Notes under the pieces: generated by a model | What the model was told of the DNA's origin: nothing | What the model saw: only the letters and a program-made list of their open reading frames with translations | Databases searched by the model: none | Part shown: one piece after another, positions 22,172 through 35,471 of the stretch | Layout: each line of letters starts with the position of its first letter | Numbering within the stretch: the stretch's first letter is position 1 | From: Balaenoptera acutorostrata | Lineage: Eukaryota; Chordata; Mammalia; Artiodactyla; Balaenopteridae | Length of the DNA stretch: 64,000 bases | Reading direction: 5' to 3' | Assembly (NCBI RefSeq): GCF_949987535.1 | Contig: NW_026646029.1 | Span: 1,798,001-1,862,000 of the forward strand | Translations under genes and position numbers: made by a program

Positions 22172-25100
22172 GGTTGAGCTTTTGTCCATTTTCCTGTTTT
22201 AAAAAAGAGAGTGAGGAAAACTTACCTCTTCATACTACCTTCTTGAAAATTTTGCCTGTTTTGAATTGTTTGTATCCATTCCCTACCTCAGCACAATTTT
22301 GAGGGCAGGTGTCCTTTACAGCCCTGAGTCCTTGTGAATGGTAAGTGACCATTAGCTGTGGGTTAAAAGCTGCTCTTGCGGGATTCGGCCACAAGGCGGC
22401 AGCATTTCTCCTTTACCAAATCTGGTTACTAGGGCAACAGAGCCTTACTGGAAGTGGTGTTCTAGGTTGTAAATTAGAATGGAATGTGCGAGGAAAAAGC
22501 CCTTTAAGTTTATGTCTCATTACTTCTTGTTGGTATTTTTAACTTAATTTTTATTTTTTATCACAGCAAGCTTGATTACAAGGTTTTGTTTGTTCTAGGT
22601 GTGCAAGATGGGGTTCTTTCACACATATACATATATCTATTCTTCTTCGGATCCTTGTCCCACGTAGGTTATGACACAATGTTGAGTAGTCTTCTCTTGG
22701 TATTGCGTAGGTCTTTGGTGATTATATATTTCACATGTGTTTGTATCTCTCTGTTAACCTCAATATGGTAATGTATCCAATCCTCACACTTTTCCATTTG
22801 GTGAACCCTAAGTTATTTTAGTGAATCTATGATAGTGTTTCTCCGTGGAAATATCTCTGTTTGTATCATTTTTTAGGTAACACCTATATGTGATATGATA
22901 GGATATGTGTCTTTCACTTTCTCACTTACTCCAAGTTGCGTGATTACTTCTGGCTCATCTATGGTGCTGCAAATGGCATTGTTTCATTTTTTCACTAGCT
23001 CATAGTCCATCTGTACAGGTAGCAGTTCTTCTTTGTCCACCCATCTGTCGGTGGACTTTTTGGTTACTTCCATATCTTGGCTATTGTAATACTATGCCAT
23101 GCAGATTTGCGTGCCTGTGTCCTTCCAATTCTGTCTTCTTAGTTTATAGGTCCAGGAATAGGTCTGCTGGATCCTATGGTAGCTCAATGTTTACCTTTTA
23201 AAGGCACCTCTATTCTGTTCTCCTTAGTGGCTCTTTCCAGGTTAGGTCCCACTTAAAGTGGAGGGTATGTATTTCTTCCCAGCACCCTCAGCATTTATTC
23301 TTTGTAGTTTTTGCGGATGGTTATTCTGAGTGGTGTGAGCTGATACCTCTTTGTGGCTGAATTTGCATGTGTCTCATAATGCGTTGAAATTGAGCTTTAA
23401 GACATGCCCTTTTTATTTTTCCAGCTGTGATTAGAGCTTATTTCTTCAATGTGTTTTCTTAAAGTATGTGTCACCCTTGGCAATATTTTGGCCATTATCT
23501 CCCTCAAGACATTTTGAGGGCAGGTTTCATTTACAGCCCTGCAGTACTTGTTCATATGAAGTGACCATTAGCTCAGGCTTTAAACCTGCTTTTGCAGGTA
23601 ACGGCCAGAGAGCGGCAGCCTTTCTACGTTCCCCTTGCTGGTACTAGGGAAACAGACCTACCGGCCAGTGGTGTTCTTCGGTTATAAATTCGAGTGCAAT
23701 GTGCCCGGATAAACCCACAAATGTTGATGTCTCCTTGCTTTTGTTTGTTTTTAAATTTAATTTATATTTATTATTAGAGTAATATTCCATTGTGTACGTG
23801 GACCACTTCTTCTTGGTGCATTCCTCGGTTGATGGACATTTTCATTGCTTCCAAGTGCTGGCTACGGTAAATCTTGCTGGCGTACAGGTTTGCCAGCCTG
23901 GGACTTTTTGATTCTCATTTTCTCAGGTGATAGGCCAAGCAGTGGTTGTGATTGATTGACTGGTAGCTCAATGTTTCCCTTTTCAAACCACCTACATTGT
24001 GTTTTCATTAGTGGCTCTTTACATGCCCCCCCCTTACAACCGAGGGTACGCATTTCTCCACCCTCCCTTCACCGTTTATTTTTTGCAGCATTTTTCCTAA
24101 TGGCCATTCGGACTGCTGTGGGCGGATAGGTTTTTTTTTTAATATGGGTATGCATGTCATTAACATTTTTAAAATTCATCATATTCCTACGCCTTTTTCT
24201 TTTCTCTTAAAAGAAAAAACCGTGAGTACAATATAGCTCTTGAAATTGTCTTCTTCGAAGGTTGCCCTCTTCTGAATTTTTGGGTCGATTTTTGACCCCA
24301 GAAATTTTCTGGAGGGCCGGTGTCATTTACAGAACTGCAAGTTGGTGAAAATTTAGTGACCTTTTGCAGTGGGTTCAAAGCTGCTGTTGTGGGAAACGGC
24401 CACAAGGAGGTAGCATTTCTCCATTCCCCAATCTGGGTACTAGGGCAACAGAGCCTTTCTGGAAGTCATTGCCCTAGGTTGTAAATTAGAATGGAATTTG
24501 CCAGGAGAAATCCCCATAAGTTTATGTCTCATTACTTCTTCTTGGTTTTTAAAATTTTTTTAATCTGGGTAAAGTTTAGAATATTGTTTGTCCTAGGTGT
24601 ACACAATCTGGTCCATGTGTACATTATGCATGTCTATTAATGTACAGATCCTCTTCCCATGTAAAATATGACAGTGTTCCGTCGACCTCCCTGGCTATGT
24701 GTTCGGTCTTTTTGATACATGTATATAATATGTATTTGTATATGTATAGTAACACTGATCTTCATTTCTCAATTCCCCCCTCCTTTCCTTTTAGATGAGC
24801 ATAGTTTGTTTTCTAAGCCTGTGAGTGTCTTTCTCTTTGCAAATATGTTCATCTGTGTCAGTTATTAGATAATGCCCTAAGTAATAATATAGGCTATAGG
24901 TCTTTTGCTTTCCGACCTGCTTCATGTTTTGTGATTATCTCCAGGCTCACGTATGGTGCCTCAAAGAGCAGTGCTTCCACGTTTTCCATGGCTCATATTG
25001 AATTGTGTACATGGACCACTTCTTCTTGGTGCATTCCTCTGTTGATGGACATTTTCGTTGCTTCCAAGTGTTGCCTATGGTAAATATTGCTGGAGTGCAG

Positions 25101-26604
25101 GATTGCCAGCCTGTGATTTTTGATTTTCATTTTCTCAGGTGATAGACCCAGCAGTGGGTATGATTGATTGACTGGTATGGTAGCTCAACGTTTACCTTTT
25201 CAAGGCACCTGAATTGTGCTTTCATTAGTGGCTCTTACCACGTCCCCCTTAGAATCGAGGGTACGCCTTTCTCCACAATCACGTCAGCATTTATTGTTTG
25301 CAGCATTTTTGTTGATGGCCATTCTGACTGGTGTGAGCTGATAGGTTTTTGTAATTTGGGTTTACATGTCTGTAAAAATTCCTACAATTCATCATTTTTC
25401 CACGCCTTTTTCTTTTCTGTTAAAAGAAAAAAGAAAAAAAGTGTGAGTATAATATACCTCTTCAAAGTTTCTTTTTGGAAGGTGGCACTCTAGAATTTTT
25501 TGGTCGATTTTCGACCTCAGTATTTTTTGGAGGGCCGGTGTGATTTACAGACCTGCAATTGGTGAATATTTAGTGACCTTTGCAGTGGGATTAAAGCTGC
25601 TGTTGTGGGAAACGGCCACTAGGATGCAGCATTTCTCCATTCCCAAATCTGGGTACTAGGGCAGCAGAGCCGTTCTGGAAGTTGTTTGCCTAGGTTTTAA
25701 TTCTGGATGGAATGTGCCAGGAAAACCCCCCATAAGTTTATGTCTCATTACTCCTAGTTCGTTGTTTTCATGTTTTCAATTGGGGTAATGGTTAGAATGT
25801 TGCTTGTCCAAGGTGTACACACTCTGGTTCATCTACATATTCTATATACCTATTTATGTAGAGATCCTCTTCCCGTGTAAATTATTACAGAGTGTTCCGT
25901 AATCCTTCCTTGCTATATGGTCGGTCTTTTTGATATATGTAGATAATATGTATTTGTATACATATGGTAACGCTAATCTTCATTTATCCATCCCCCCCAC
26001 CTTTCCTTTTAGATAAGCATAGTTTTTTTTAATAAGTCTGTGATTGACTTTCTCTGTGGAAATATGTTGATTTGTGTCAGTTCTTAGATAACGCCTATAA
26101 GTGATATCATAGGATATAGGACTTTTGCTTTCCGACTTACCTCATGTTCTGTGATTATCTCCAAGATCATCTATGGTGCCTCGAAGAGCAGTGTTTCATT
26201 GTTTTCCATGGCTAGTATTCATTGTGTACATGGACCACTTCTTCTTTATCCTTTCATCTGTTGATGGACATTGTGGTTGCTTCACTGTCTTGTCTATTGT
26301 GAATAAGGCTGCAGTGCAGCTTTTGCAGCCCGGGTCTTCTTCATTCTGGTCTTCTCAGGTGAGAGGCCCATGGGTGCGCCTGCTGGATTGAATGGTACCT
26401 CAATTTTTCCTTTGAAACGCAGCTCCTTTCTGTTCTCATTATTGGTAGTTAACCCCTTTACATCTCACCAGCAGCTGGAGGGTACACATTTCTCTAAAAC
26501 CTCTTCAGCATTTATTGTTTGTAGACTTTTTGCCAATGGTCAGTCGACTGGTGTGAGTTGAAAACTTTTTGTAGATTAGATTGCATGAGTCTAATACTTC
26601 CTGA
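22172..26604 (+). repeat. Unit 6 (4,433 bp), the most divergent copy
   Basis: This complete copy carries about ten differences from the majority sequence. They are T at 22790 (shared with unit 4), A at 22916 (CpG loss), a missing A next to 22951, A at 23853 (CpG loss, shared with unit 13), C8 at 24026-24033 (shared with units 1 and 13), T10 at 24131-24140, A at 24883, T at 25580, T at 25701 and G at 26183 (shared with units 4 and 11). Confidence 0.97.
23862..24053 (-). pseudogene. Remnant of L1 ORF2 C-terminal region, open frame in unit 6
   Basis: Same fossil frame as in unit 1, open because unit 6 also has a C8 tract (24026-24033). It differs by glycine instead of serine at residue 5, since unit 1 has a private base change there. 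The ORF2-like motifs EPLMKT, NIELP and PLLGLSP are unchanged. Confidence 0.78.
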
Positions 26605-29600
26605 GGTTGAGCTTTTGTCCATTTTCCTGTTTTAAAAAAGAGAGTGAGGAAAACTTACCTCTTCATACTACCTTCTTGAAAATTTTGCCTGTTTTGAATT
26701 GTTTGTATCCATTCCCTACCTCAGCACAATTTTGAGGGCAGGTGTCCTTTACAGCCCTGAGTCCTTGTGAATGGTAAGTGACCATTAGCTGTGGGTTAAA
26801 AGCTGCTCTTGCGGGATTCGGCCACAAGGCGGCAGCATTTCTCCTTTACCAAATCTGGTTACTAGGGCAACAGAGCCTTACTGGAAGTGGTGTTCTAGGT
26901 TGTAAATTAGAATGGAATGTGCGAGGAAAAAGCCCTTTAAGTTTATGTCTCATTACTTCTTGTTGGTATTTTTAACTTAATTTTTATTTTTTATCACAGC
27001 AAGCTTGATTACAAGGTTTTGTTTGTTCTAGGTGTGCAAGATGGGGTTCTTTCACACATATACATATATCTATTCTTCTTCAGATCCTTGTCCCACGTAG
27101 GTTATGACACAATGTTGAGTAGTCTTCTCTTGGTATTGCGTAGGTCTTTGGTGATTATATATTTCACATGTGTTTGTATCTCTCTGTTAACCTCAATATG
27201 GTAATGTATCCAATCCTCACACCTTTCCATTTGGTGAACCCTAAGTTATTTTAGTGAATCTATGATAGTGTTTCTCCGTGGAAATATCTCTGTTTGTATC
27301 ATTTTTTAGGTAACACCTATATGTGATATGATAGGATATGTGTCTTTCGCTTTCTCACTTACTCCAAGTTGCGTGATTACTTCTAGGCTCATCTATGGTG
27401 CTGCAAATGGCATTGTTTCATTTTTTCACTAGCTCATAGTCCATCTGTACAGGTAGCAGTTCTTCTTTGTCCACCCGTCTGTCGGTGGACTTTTTGGTTA
27501 CTTCCATATCTTGGCTATTGTAATACTATGCCATGCAGATTTGCGTGCCTGTGTCCTTCCAATTCTGTCTTCTTAGTTTATAGGTCCAGGAATAGGTCTG
27601 CTGGATCCTATGGTAGCTCAATGTTTACCTTTTAAAGGCACCTCTATTCTGTTCTCCTTAGTGGCTCTTTCCAGGTTAGGTCCCACTTAAAGTGGAGGGT
27701 ATGTATTTCTTCCCAGCACCCTCAGCATTTATTCTTTGTAGTTTTTGCGGATGGTTATTCTGAGTGGTGTGAGCTGATACCTCTTTGTGGCTGAATTTGC
27801 ATGTGTCTCATAATGCGTTGAAATTGAGCTTTAAGACATGCCCTTTTTATTTTTCCAGCTGTGATTAGAGCTTATTTCTTCAATGTGTTTTCTTAAAGTA
27901 TGTGTCACCCTTGGCAATATTTTGGCCATTATCTCCCTCAAGACATTTTGAGGGCAGGTTTCATTTACAGCCCTGCAGTACTTGTTCATATGAAGTGACC
28001 ATTAGCTCAGGCTTTAAACCTGCTTTTGCAGGTAACGGCCAGAGAGCGGCAGCCTTTCTACGTTCCCCTTGCTGGTACTAGGGAAACAGACCTACCGGCC
28101 AGTGGTGTTCTTCGGTTATAAATTCGAGTGCAATGTGCCCGGATAAACCCACAAATGTTGATGTCTCCTTGCTTTTGTTTGTTTTTAAATTTAATTTATA
28201 TTTATTATTAGAGTAATATTCCATTGTGTACGTGGACCACTTCTTCTTGGTGCATTCCTCGGTTGATGGACATTTTCATTGCTTCCGAGTGCTAGCTACG
28301 GTAAATCTTCCTGGCGTACAGGTTTGCCAGCCTGGGACTTTTTGATTCTCATTTTCTCAGGTGATAGGCCAAGCAGTGGTTGTGATTGATTGACTGGTAG
28401 CTCAATGTTTCCCTTTTCAAACCACCTACATTGTGTTTTCATTAGTGGCTCTTTACATGCCCCCCCTTACAACCGAGGGTACGCATTTCTCCACCCTCCC
28501 TTCACCGTTTATTTTTTGCAGCATTTTTCCTAATGGCCATTCGGACTGCTGTGGGCGGATAGGTTTTTTTTTTTAATATGGGTATGCATGTCATTAACAT
28601 TTTTAAAATTCATCATATTCCTACGCCTTTTTCTTTTCTCTTAAAAGAAAAAACCGTGAGTACAATATAGCTCTTGAAATTGTCTTCTTCGAAGGTTGCC
28701 CTCTTCTGAATTTTTGGGTCGATTTTTGACCCCAGAAATTTTCTGGAGGGCCGGTGTCATTTACAGAACTGCAAGTTGGTGAAAATTTAGTGACCTTTTG
28801 CAGTGGGTTCAAAGCTGCTGTTGTGGGAAACGGCCACAAGGAGGTAGCATTTCTCCATTCCCCAATCTGGGTACTAGGGCAACAGAGCCTTTCTGGAAGT
28901 CATTGCCCTAGGTTGTAAATTAGAATGGAATTTGCCAGGAGAAATCCCCATAAGTTTATGTCTCATTACTTCTTCTTGGTTTTTAAAATTTTTTTAATCT
29001 GGGTAAAGTTTAGAATATTGTTTGTCCTAGGTGTACACAATCTGGTCCATGTGTACATTATGCATGTCTATTAATGTACAGATCCTCTTCCCATGTAAAA
29101 TATGACAGTGTTCCGTCGACCTCCCTGGCTATGTGTTCGGTCTTTTTGATACATGTATATAATATGTATTTGTATATGTATAGTAACACTGATCTTCATT
29201 TCTCAATTCCCCCCTCCTTTCCTTTTAGATGAGCATAGTTTGTTTTCTAAGCCTGTGAGTGTCTTTCTCTTTGCAAATATGTTCATCTGTGTCAGTTATT
29301 AGATAATGCCCTAAGTGATAATATAGGCTATAGGTCTTTTGCTTTCCGACCTGCTTCATGTTTTGTGATTATCTCCAGGCTCACGTATGGTGCCTCAAAG
29401 AGCAGTGCTTCCACGTTTTCCATGGCTCATATTGAATTGTGTACATGGACCACTTCTTCTTGGTGCATTCCTCTGTTGATGGACATTTTCGTTGCTTCCA
29501 AGTGTTGCCTATGGTAAATATTGCTGGAGTGCAGGATTGCCAGCCTGTGATTTTTGATTTTCATTTTCTCAGGTGATAGACCCAGCAGTGGGTATGATTG

Positions 29601-31038
29601 ATTGACTGGTATGGTAGCTCAACGTTTACCTTTTCAAGGCACCTGAATTGTGCTTTCATTAGTGGCTCTTACCACGTCCCCCTTAGAATCGAGGGTACGC
29701 CTTTCTCCACAATCACGTCAGCATTTATTGTTTGCAGCATTTTTGTTGATGGCCATTCTGACTGGTGTGAGCTGATAGGTTTTTGTAATTTGGGTTTACA
29801 TGTCTGTAAAAATTCCTACAATTCATCATTTTTCCACGCCTTTTTCTTTTCTGTTAAAAGAAAAAAGAAAAAAAGTGTGAGTATAATATACCTCTTCAAA
29901 GTTTCTTTTTGGAAGGTGGCACTCTAGAATTTTTTGGTCGATTTTCGACCTCAGTATTTTTTGGAGGGCCGGTGTGATTTACAGACGTGCAATTGGTGAA
30001 TATTTAGTGACCTCTGCAGTGGGATTAAAGCTGCTGTTGTGGGAAACGGCCACTAGGATGCAGCATTTCTCCATTCCCAAATCTGGGTACTAGGGCAGCA
30101 GAGCCGTTCTGGAAGTTGTTTGCCTAGGTTTTAAATCTGGATGGAATGTGCCAGGAAAACCCCCCATAAGTTTATGTCTCATTACTCCTAGTTCGTTGTT
30201 TTCATGTTTTCAATTGGGGTAATGGTTAGAATGTTGCTTGTCCAAGGTGTACACACTCTGGTTCATCTACATATTCTATATACCTATTTATGTAGAGATC
30301 CTCTTCCCGTGTAAATTATTACAGAGTGTTCCGTAATCCTTCCTTGCTATATGGTCGGTCTTTTTGATATATGTAGATAATATGTATTTGTATACATATG
30401 GTAACGCTAATCTTCATTTATCCATCCCCCCCACCTTTCCTTTTAGATAAGCATAGTTTTTTTTAATAAGTCTGTGATTGACTTTCTCTGTGGAAATATG
30501 TTGATTTGTGTCAGTTCTTAGATAACGCCTATAAGTGATATCATAGGATATAGGACTTTTGCTTTCCGACTTACCTCATGTTCTGTGATTATCTCCAAGA
30601 TCATCTATGGTGCCTCAAAGAGCAGTGTTTCATTGTTTTCCATGGCTAGTATTCATTGTGTACATGGACCACTTCTTCTTTATCCTTTCATCTGTTGATG
30701 GACATTGTGGTTGCTTCACTGTCTTGTCTATTGTGAATAAGGCTGCAGTGCAGCTTTTGCAGCCCGGGTCTTCTTCATTCTGGTCTTCTCAGGTGAGAGG
30801 CCCATGGGTGCGCCTGCTGGATTGAATGGTACCTCAATTTTTCCTTTGAAACGCAGCTCCTTTCTGTTCTCATTATTGGTAGTTAACCCCTTTACATCTC
30901 ACCAGCAGCTGGAGGGTACACATTTCTCTAAAACCTCTTCAGCATTTATTGTTTGTAGACTTTTTGCCAATGGTCAGTCGACTGGTGTGAGTTGAAAACT
31001 TTTTGTAGATTAGATTGCATGAGTCTAATACTTCCTGA
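26605..31038 (+). repeat. Unit 7 (4,434 bp)
   Basis: Complete copy, C7 and T11, with five private changes: A at 27082 (CpG loss, which also destroys the BamHI-type site present here in the other units), G at 27477, A at 28294, C at 28310 and G at 29987. None of these is seen in another unit. Confidence 0.97.
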
Positions 31039-34000
31039 GGTTGAGCTTTTGTCCATTTTCCTGTTTTAAAAAAGAGAGTGAGGAAAACTTACCTCTTCAT
31101 ACTACCTTCTTGAAAATTTTGCCTGTTTTGAATTGTTTGTATCCATTCCCTACCTCAGCACAATTTTGAGGGCAGGTGTCCTTTACAGCCCTGAGTCCTT
31201 GTGAATGGTAAGTGACCATTAGCTGTGGGTTAAAAGCTGCTCTTGCGGGATTCGGCCACAAGGCGGCAGCATTTCTCCTTTACCAAATCTGGTTACTAGG
31301 GCAACAGAGCCTTACTGGAAGTGGTGTTCTAGGTTGTAAATTAGAATGGAATGTGCGAGGAAAAAGCCCTTTAAGTTTATGTCTCATTACTTCTTGTTGG
31401 TATTTTTAACTTAATTTTTATTTTTTATCACAGCAAGCTTGATTACAAGGTTTTGTTTGTTCTAGGTGTGCAAGATGGGGTTCTTTCACACATATACATA
31501 TATCTATTCTTCTTCGGATCCTTGTCCCACGTAGGTTATGACACAATGTTGAGTAGTCTTCTCTTGGTATTGCGTAGGTCTTTGGTGATTATATATTTCA
31601 CATGTGTTTGTATCTCTCTGTTAACCTCAATATGGTAATGTATCCAATCCTCACACCTTTCCATTTGGTGAACCCTAAGTTATTTTAGTGAATCTATGAT
31701 AGTGTTTCTCCGTGGAAATATCTCTGTTTGTATCATTTTTTAGGTAACACCTATATGTGATATGATAGGATATGTGTCTTTCGCTTTCTCACTTACTCCA
31801 AGTTGCGTGATTACTTCTAGGCTCATCTATGGTGCTGCAAATGGCATTGTTTCATTTTTTCACTAGCTCATAGTCCATCTGTACAGGTAGCAGTTCTTCT
31901 TTGTCCACCCATCTGTCGGTGGACTTTTTGGTTACTTCCATATCTTGGCTATTGTAATACTATGCCATGCAGATTTGCGTGCCTGTGTCCTTCCAATTCT
32001 GTCTTCTTAGTTTATAGGTCCAGGAATAGGTCTGCTGGATCCTATGGTAGCTCAATGTTTACCTTTTAAAGGCACCTCTATTCTGTTCTCCTTAGTGGCT
32101 CTTTCCAGGTTAGGTCCCACTTAAAGTGGAGGGTATGTATTTCTTCCCAGCACCCTCAGCATTTATTCTTTGTAGTTTTTGCGGATGGTTATTCTGAGTG
32201 GTGTGAGCTGATACCTCTTTGTGGTTCAATTTGCATGTGTCTCATAATGCGTTGAAATTGAGCTTTAAGACATGCCCTTTTTATTTTTCCAGCTGTGATT
32301 AGAGCTTATTTCTTCAATGTGTTTTCTTAAAGTATGTGTCACCCTTGGCAATATTTTGGCCATTATCTCCCTCAAGACATTTTGAGGGCAGGTTTCATTT
32401 ACAGCCCTGCAGTACTTGTTCATATGAAGTGACCATTAGCTCAGGCTTTAAACCTGCTTTTGCAGGTAACGGCCAGAGAGCGGCAGCCTTTCTACGTTCC
32501 CCTTGCTGGTACTAGGGAAACAGACCTACCGGCCAGTGGTGTTCTTCGGTTATAAATTCGAGTGCAATGTGCCCGGATAAACCCACAAATGTTGATGTCT
32601 CCTTGCTTTTGTTTGTTTTTAAATTTAATTTATATTTATTATTAGAGTAATATTCCATTGTGTACGTGGACCACTTCTTCTTGGTGCATTCCTCGGTTGA
32701 TGGACATTTTCATTGCTTCCGAGTGCTGGCTACGGTAAATCTTGCTGGCGTACAGGTTTGCCAGCCTGGGACTTTTTGATTCTCATTTTCTCAGGTGATA
32801 GGCCAAGCAGTGGTTGTGATTGATTGACTGGTAGCTCAATGTTTCCCTTTTCAAACCACCTACATTGTGTTTTCATTAGTGGCTCTTTACATGCCCCCCC
32901 TTACAACCGAGGGTACGCATTTCTCCACCCTCCCTTCACCGTTTATTTTTTGCAGCATTTTTCCTAATGGCCATTCGGACTGCTGTGGGCGGATAGGTTT
33001 TTTTTTTAATATGGGTATGCATGTCATTAACATTTTTAAAATTCATCATATTCCTACGCCTTTTTCTTTTCTCTTAAAAGAAAAAACCGTGAGTACAATA
33101 TAGCTCTTGAAATTGTCTTCTTCGAAGGTTGCCCTCTTCTGAATTTTTGGGTCGATTTTTGACCCCAGAAATTTTCTGGAGGGCCGGTGTCATTTACAGA
33201 ACTGCAAGTTGGTGAAAATTTAGTGACCTTTTGCAGTGGGTTCAAAGCTGCTGTTGTGGGAAACGGCCACAAGGAGGTAGCATTTCTCCATTCCCCAATC
33301 TGGGTACTAGGGCAACAGAGCCTTTCTGGAAGTCATTGCCCTAGGTTGTAAATTAGAATGGAATTTGCCAGGAGAAATCCCCATAAGTTTATGTCTCATT
33401 ACTTCTTCTTGGTTTTTAAAATTTTTTTAATCTGGGTAAAATTTAGAATATTGTTTGTCCTAGGTGTACACAATCTGGTCCATGTGTACATTATGCATGT
33501 CTATTAATGTACAGATCCTCTTCCCATGTAAAATATGACAGTGTTCCGTCGACCTCCCTGGCTATGTGTTCGGTATTTTTGATACATGTATATAATATGT
33601 ATTTGTATATGTATAGTAACACTGATCTTCATTTCTCAATTCCCCCCTCCTTTCCTTTTAGATGAGCATAGTTTGTTTTCTAAGCCTGTGAGTGTCTTTC
33701 TCTTTGCAAATATGTTCATCTGTGTCAGTTATTAGATAATGCCCTAAGTGATAATATAGGCTATAGGTCTTTTGCTTTCCGACCTGCTTCATGTTTTGTG
33801 ATTATCTCCAGGCTCACGTATGGTGCCTCAAAGAGCAGTGCTTCCACGTTTTCCATGGCTCATATTGAATTGTGTACATGGACCACTTCTTCTTGGTGCA
33901 TTCCTCTGTTGATGGACATTTTCGTTGCTTCCAAGTGTTGCCTATGGTAAATATTGCTGGAGTGCAGGATTGCCAGCCTGTGATTTTTGATTTTCATTTT

Positions 34001-35471
34001 CTCAGGTGATAGACCCAGCAGTGGGTATGATTGATTGACTGGTATGGTAGCTCAACGTTTACCTTTTCAAGGCACCTGAATTGTGCTTTCATTAGTGGCT
34101 CTTACCACGTCCCCCTTAGAATCGAGGGTACGCCTTTCTCCACAATCACGTCAGCATTTATTGTTTGCAGCATTTTTGTTGATGGCCATTCTGACTGGTG
34201 TGAGCTGATAGGTTTTTGTAATTTGGGTTTACATGTCTGTAAAAATTCCTACAATTCATCATTTTTCCACGCCTTTTTCTTTTCTGTTAAAAGAAAAAAG
34301 AAAAAAAGTGTGAGTATAATATACCTCTTCAAAGTTTCTTTTTGGAAGGTGGCACTCTAGAATTTTTTGGTCGATTTTCGACCTCAGTATTTTTTGGAGG
34401 GCCGGTGTGATTTACAGACCTGCAATTGGTGAATATTTAGTGACCTCTGCAGTGGGATTAAAGCTGCTGTTGTGGGAAACGGCCACTAGGATGCAGCATT
34501 TCTCCATTCCCAAATCTGGGTACTAGGGCAGCAGAGCCGTTCTGGAAGTTGTTTGCCTAGGTTTTAAATCTGGATGGAATGTGCCAGGAAAACCCCCCAT
34601 AAGTTTATGTCTCATTACTCCTAGTTCGTTGTTTTCATGTTTTCAATTGGGGTAATGGTTAGAATGTTGCTTGTCCAAGGTGTACACACTCTGGTTCATC
34701 TACATATTCTATATACCTATTTATGTAGAGATCCTCTTCCCGTGTAAATTATTACAGAGTGTTCCGTAATCCTTCCTTGCTATATGGTCGGTCTTTTTGA
34801 TATATGTAGATAATATGTATTTGTATACATATGGTAACGCTAATCTTCATTTATCCATCCCCCCCACCTTTCCTTTTAGATAAGCATAGTTTTTTTTAAT
34901 AAGTCTGTGATTGACTTTCTCTGTGGAAATATGTTGATTTGTGTCAGTTCTTAGATAACGCCTATAAGTGATATCATAGGATATAGGACTTTTGCTTTCC
35001 GACTTACCTCATGTTCTGTGATTATCTCCAAGATCATCTATGGTGCCTCAAAGAGCAGTGTTTCATTGTTTTCCATGGCTAGTATTCATTGTGTACATGG
35101 ACCACTTCTTCTTTATCCTTTCATCTGTTGATGGACATTGTGGTTGCTTCACTGTCTTGTCTATTGTGAATAAGGCTGCAGTGCAGCTTTTGCAGCCCGG
35201 GTCTTCTTCATTCTGGTCTTCTCAGGTGAGAGGCCCATGGGTGCGCCTGCTGGATTGAATGGTACCTCAATTTTTCCTTTGAAACGCAGCTCCTTTCTGT
35301 TCTCATTATTGGTAGTTAACCCCTTTACATCTCACCAGCAGCTGGAGGGTACACATTTCTCTAAAACCTCTTCAGCATTTATTGTTTGTAGACTTTTTGC
35401 CAATGGTCAGTCGACTGGTGTGAGTTGAAAACTTTTTGTAGATTAGATTGCATGAGTCTAATACTTCCTGA
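31039..35471 (+). repeat. Unit 8 (4,433 bp)
   Basis: Complete copy, C7 and T10. It shares the linked pair T at 32225 and C at 32227 with unit 5, three units upstream. Private changes are A at 33441 and A at 33575. Confidence 0.97.

Noticed and set aside
32867..33103. 78-codon + strand frame present only in units 8, 9, 10 and 12
   Set aside because: It appears only when the C tract is C7 and the T tract T10, and it is antisense to the L1 ORF2 remnant. A by-product of homopolymer length.
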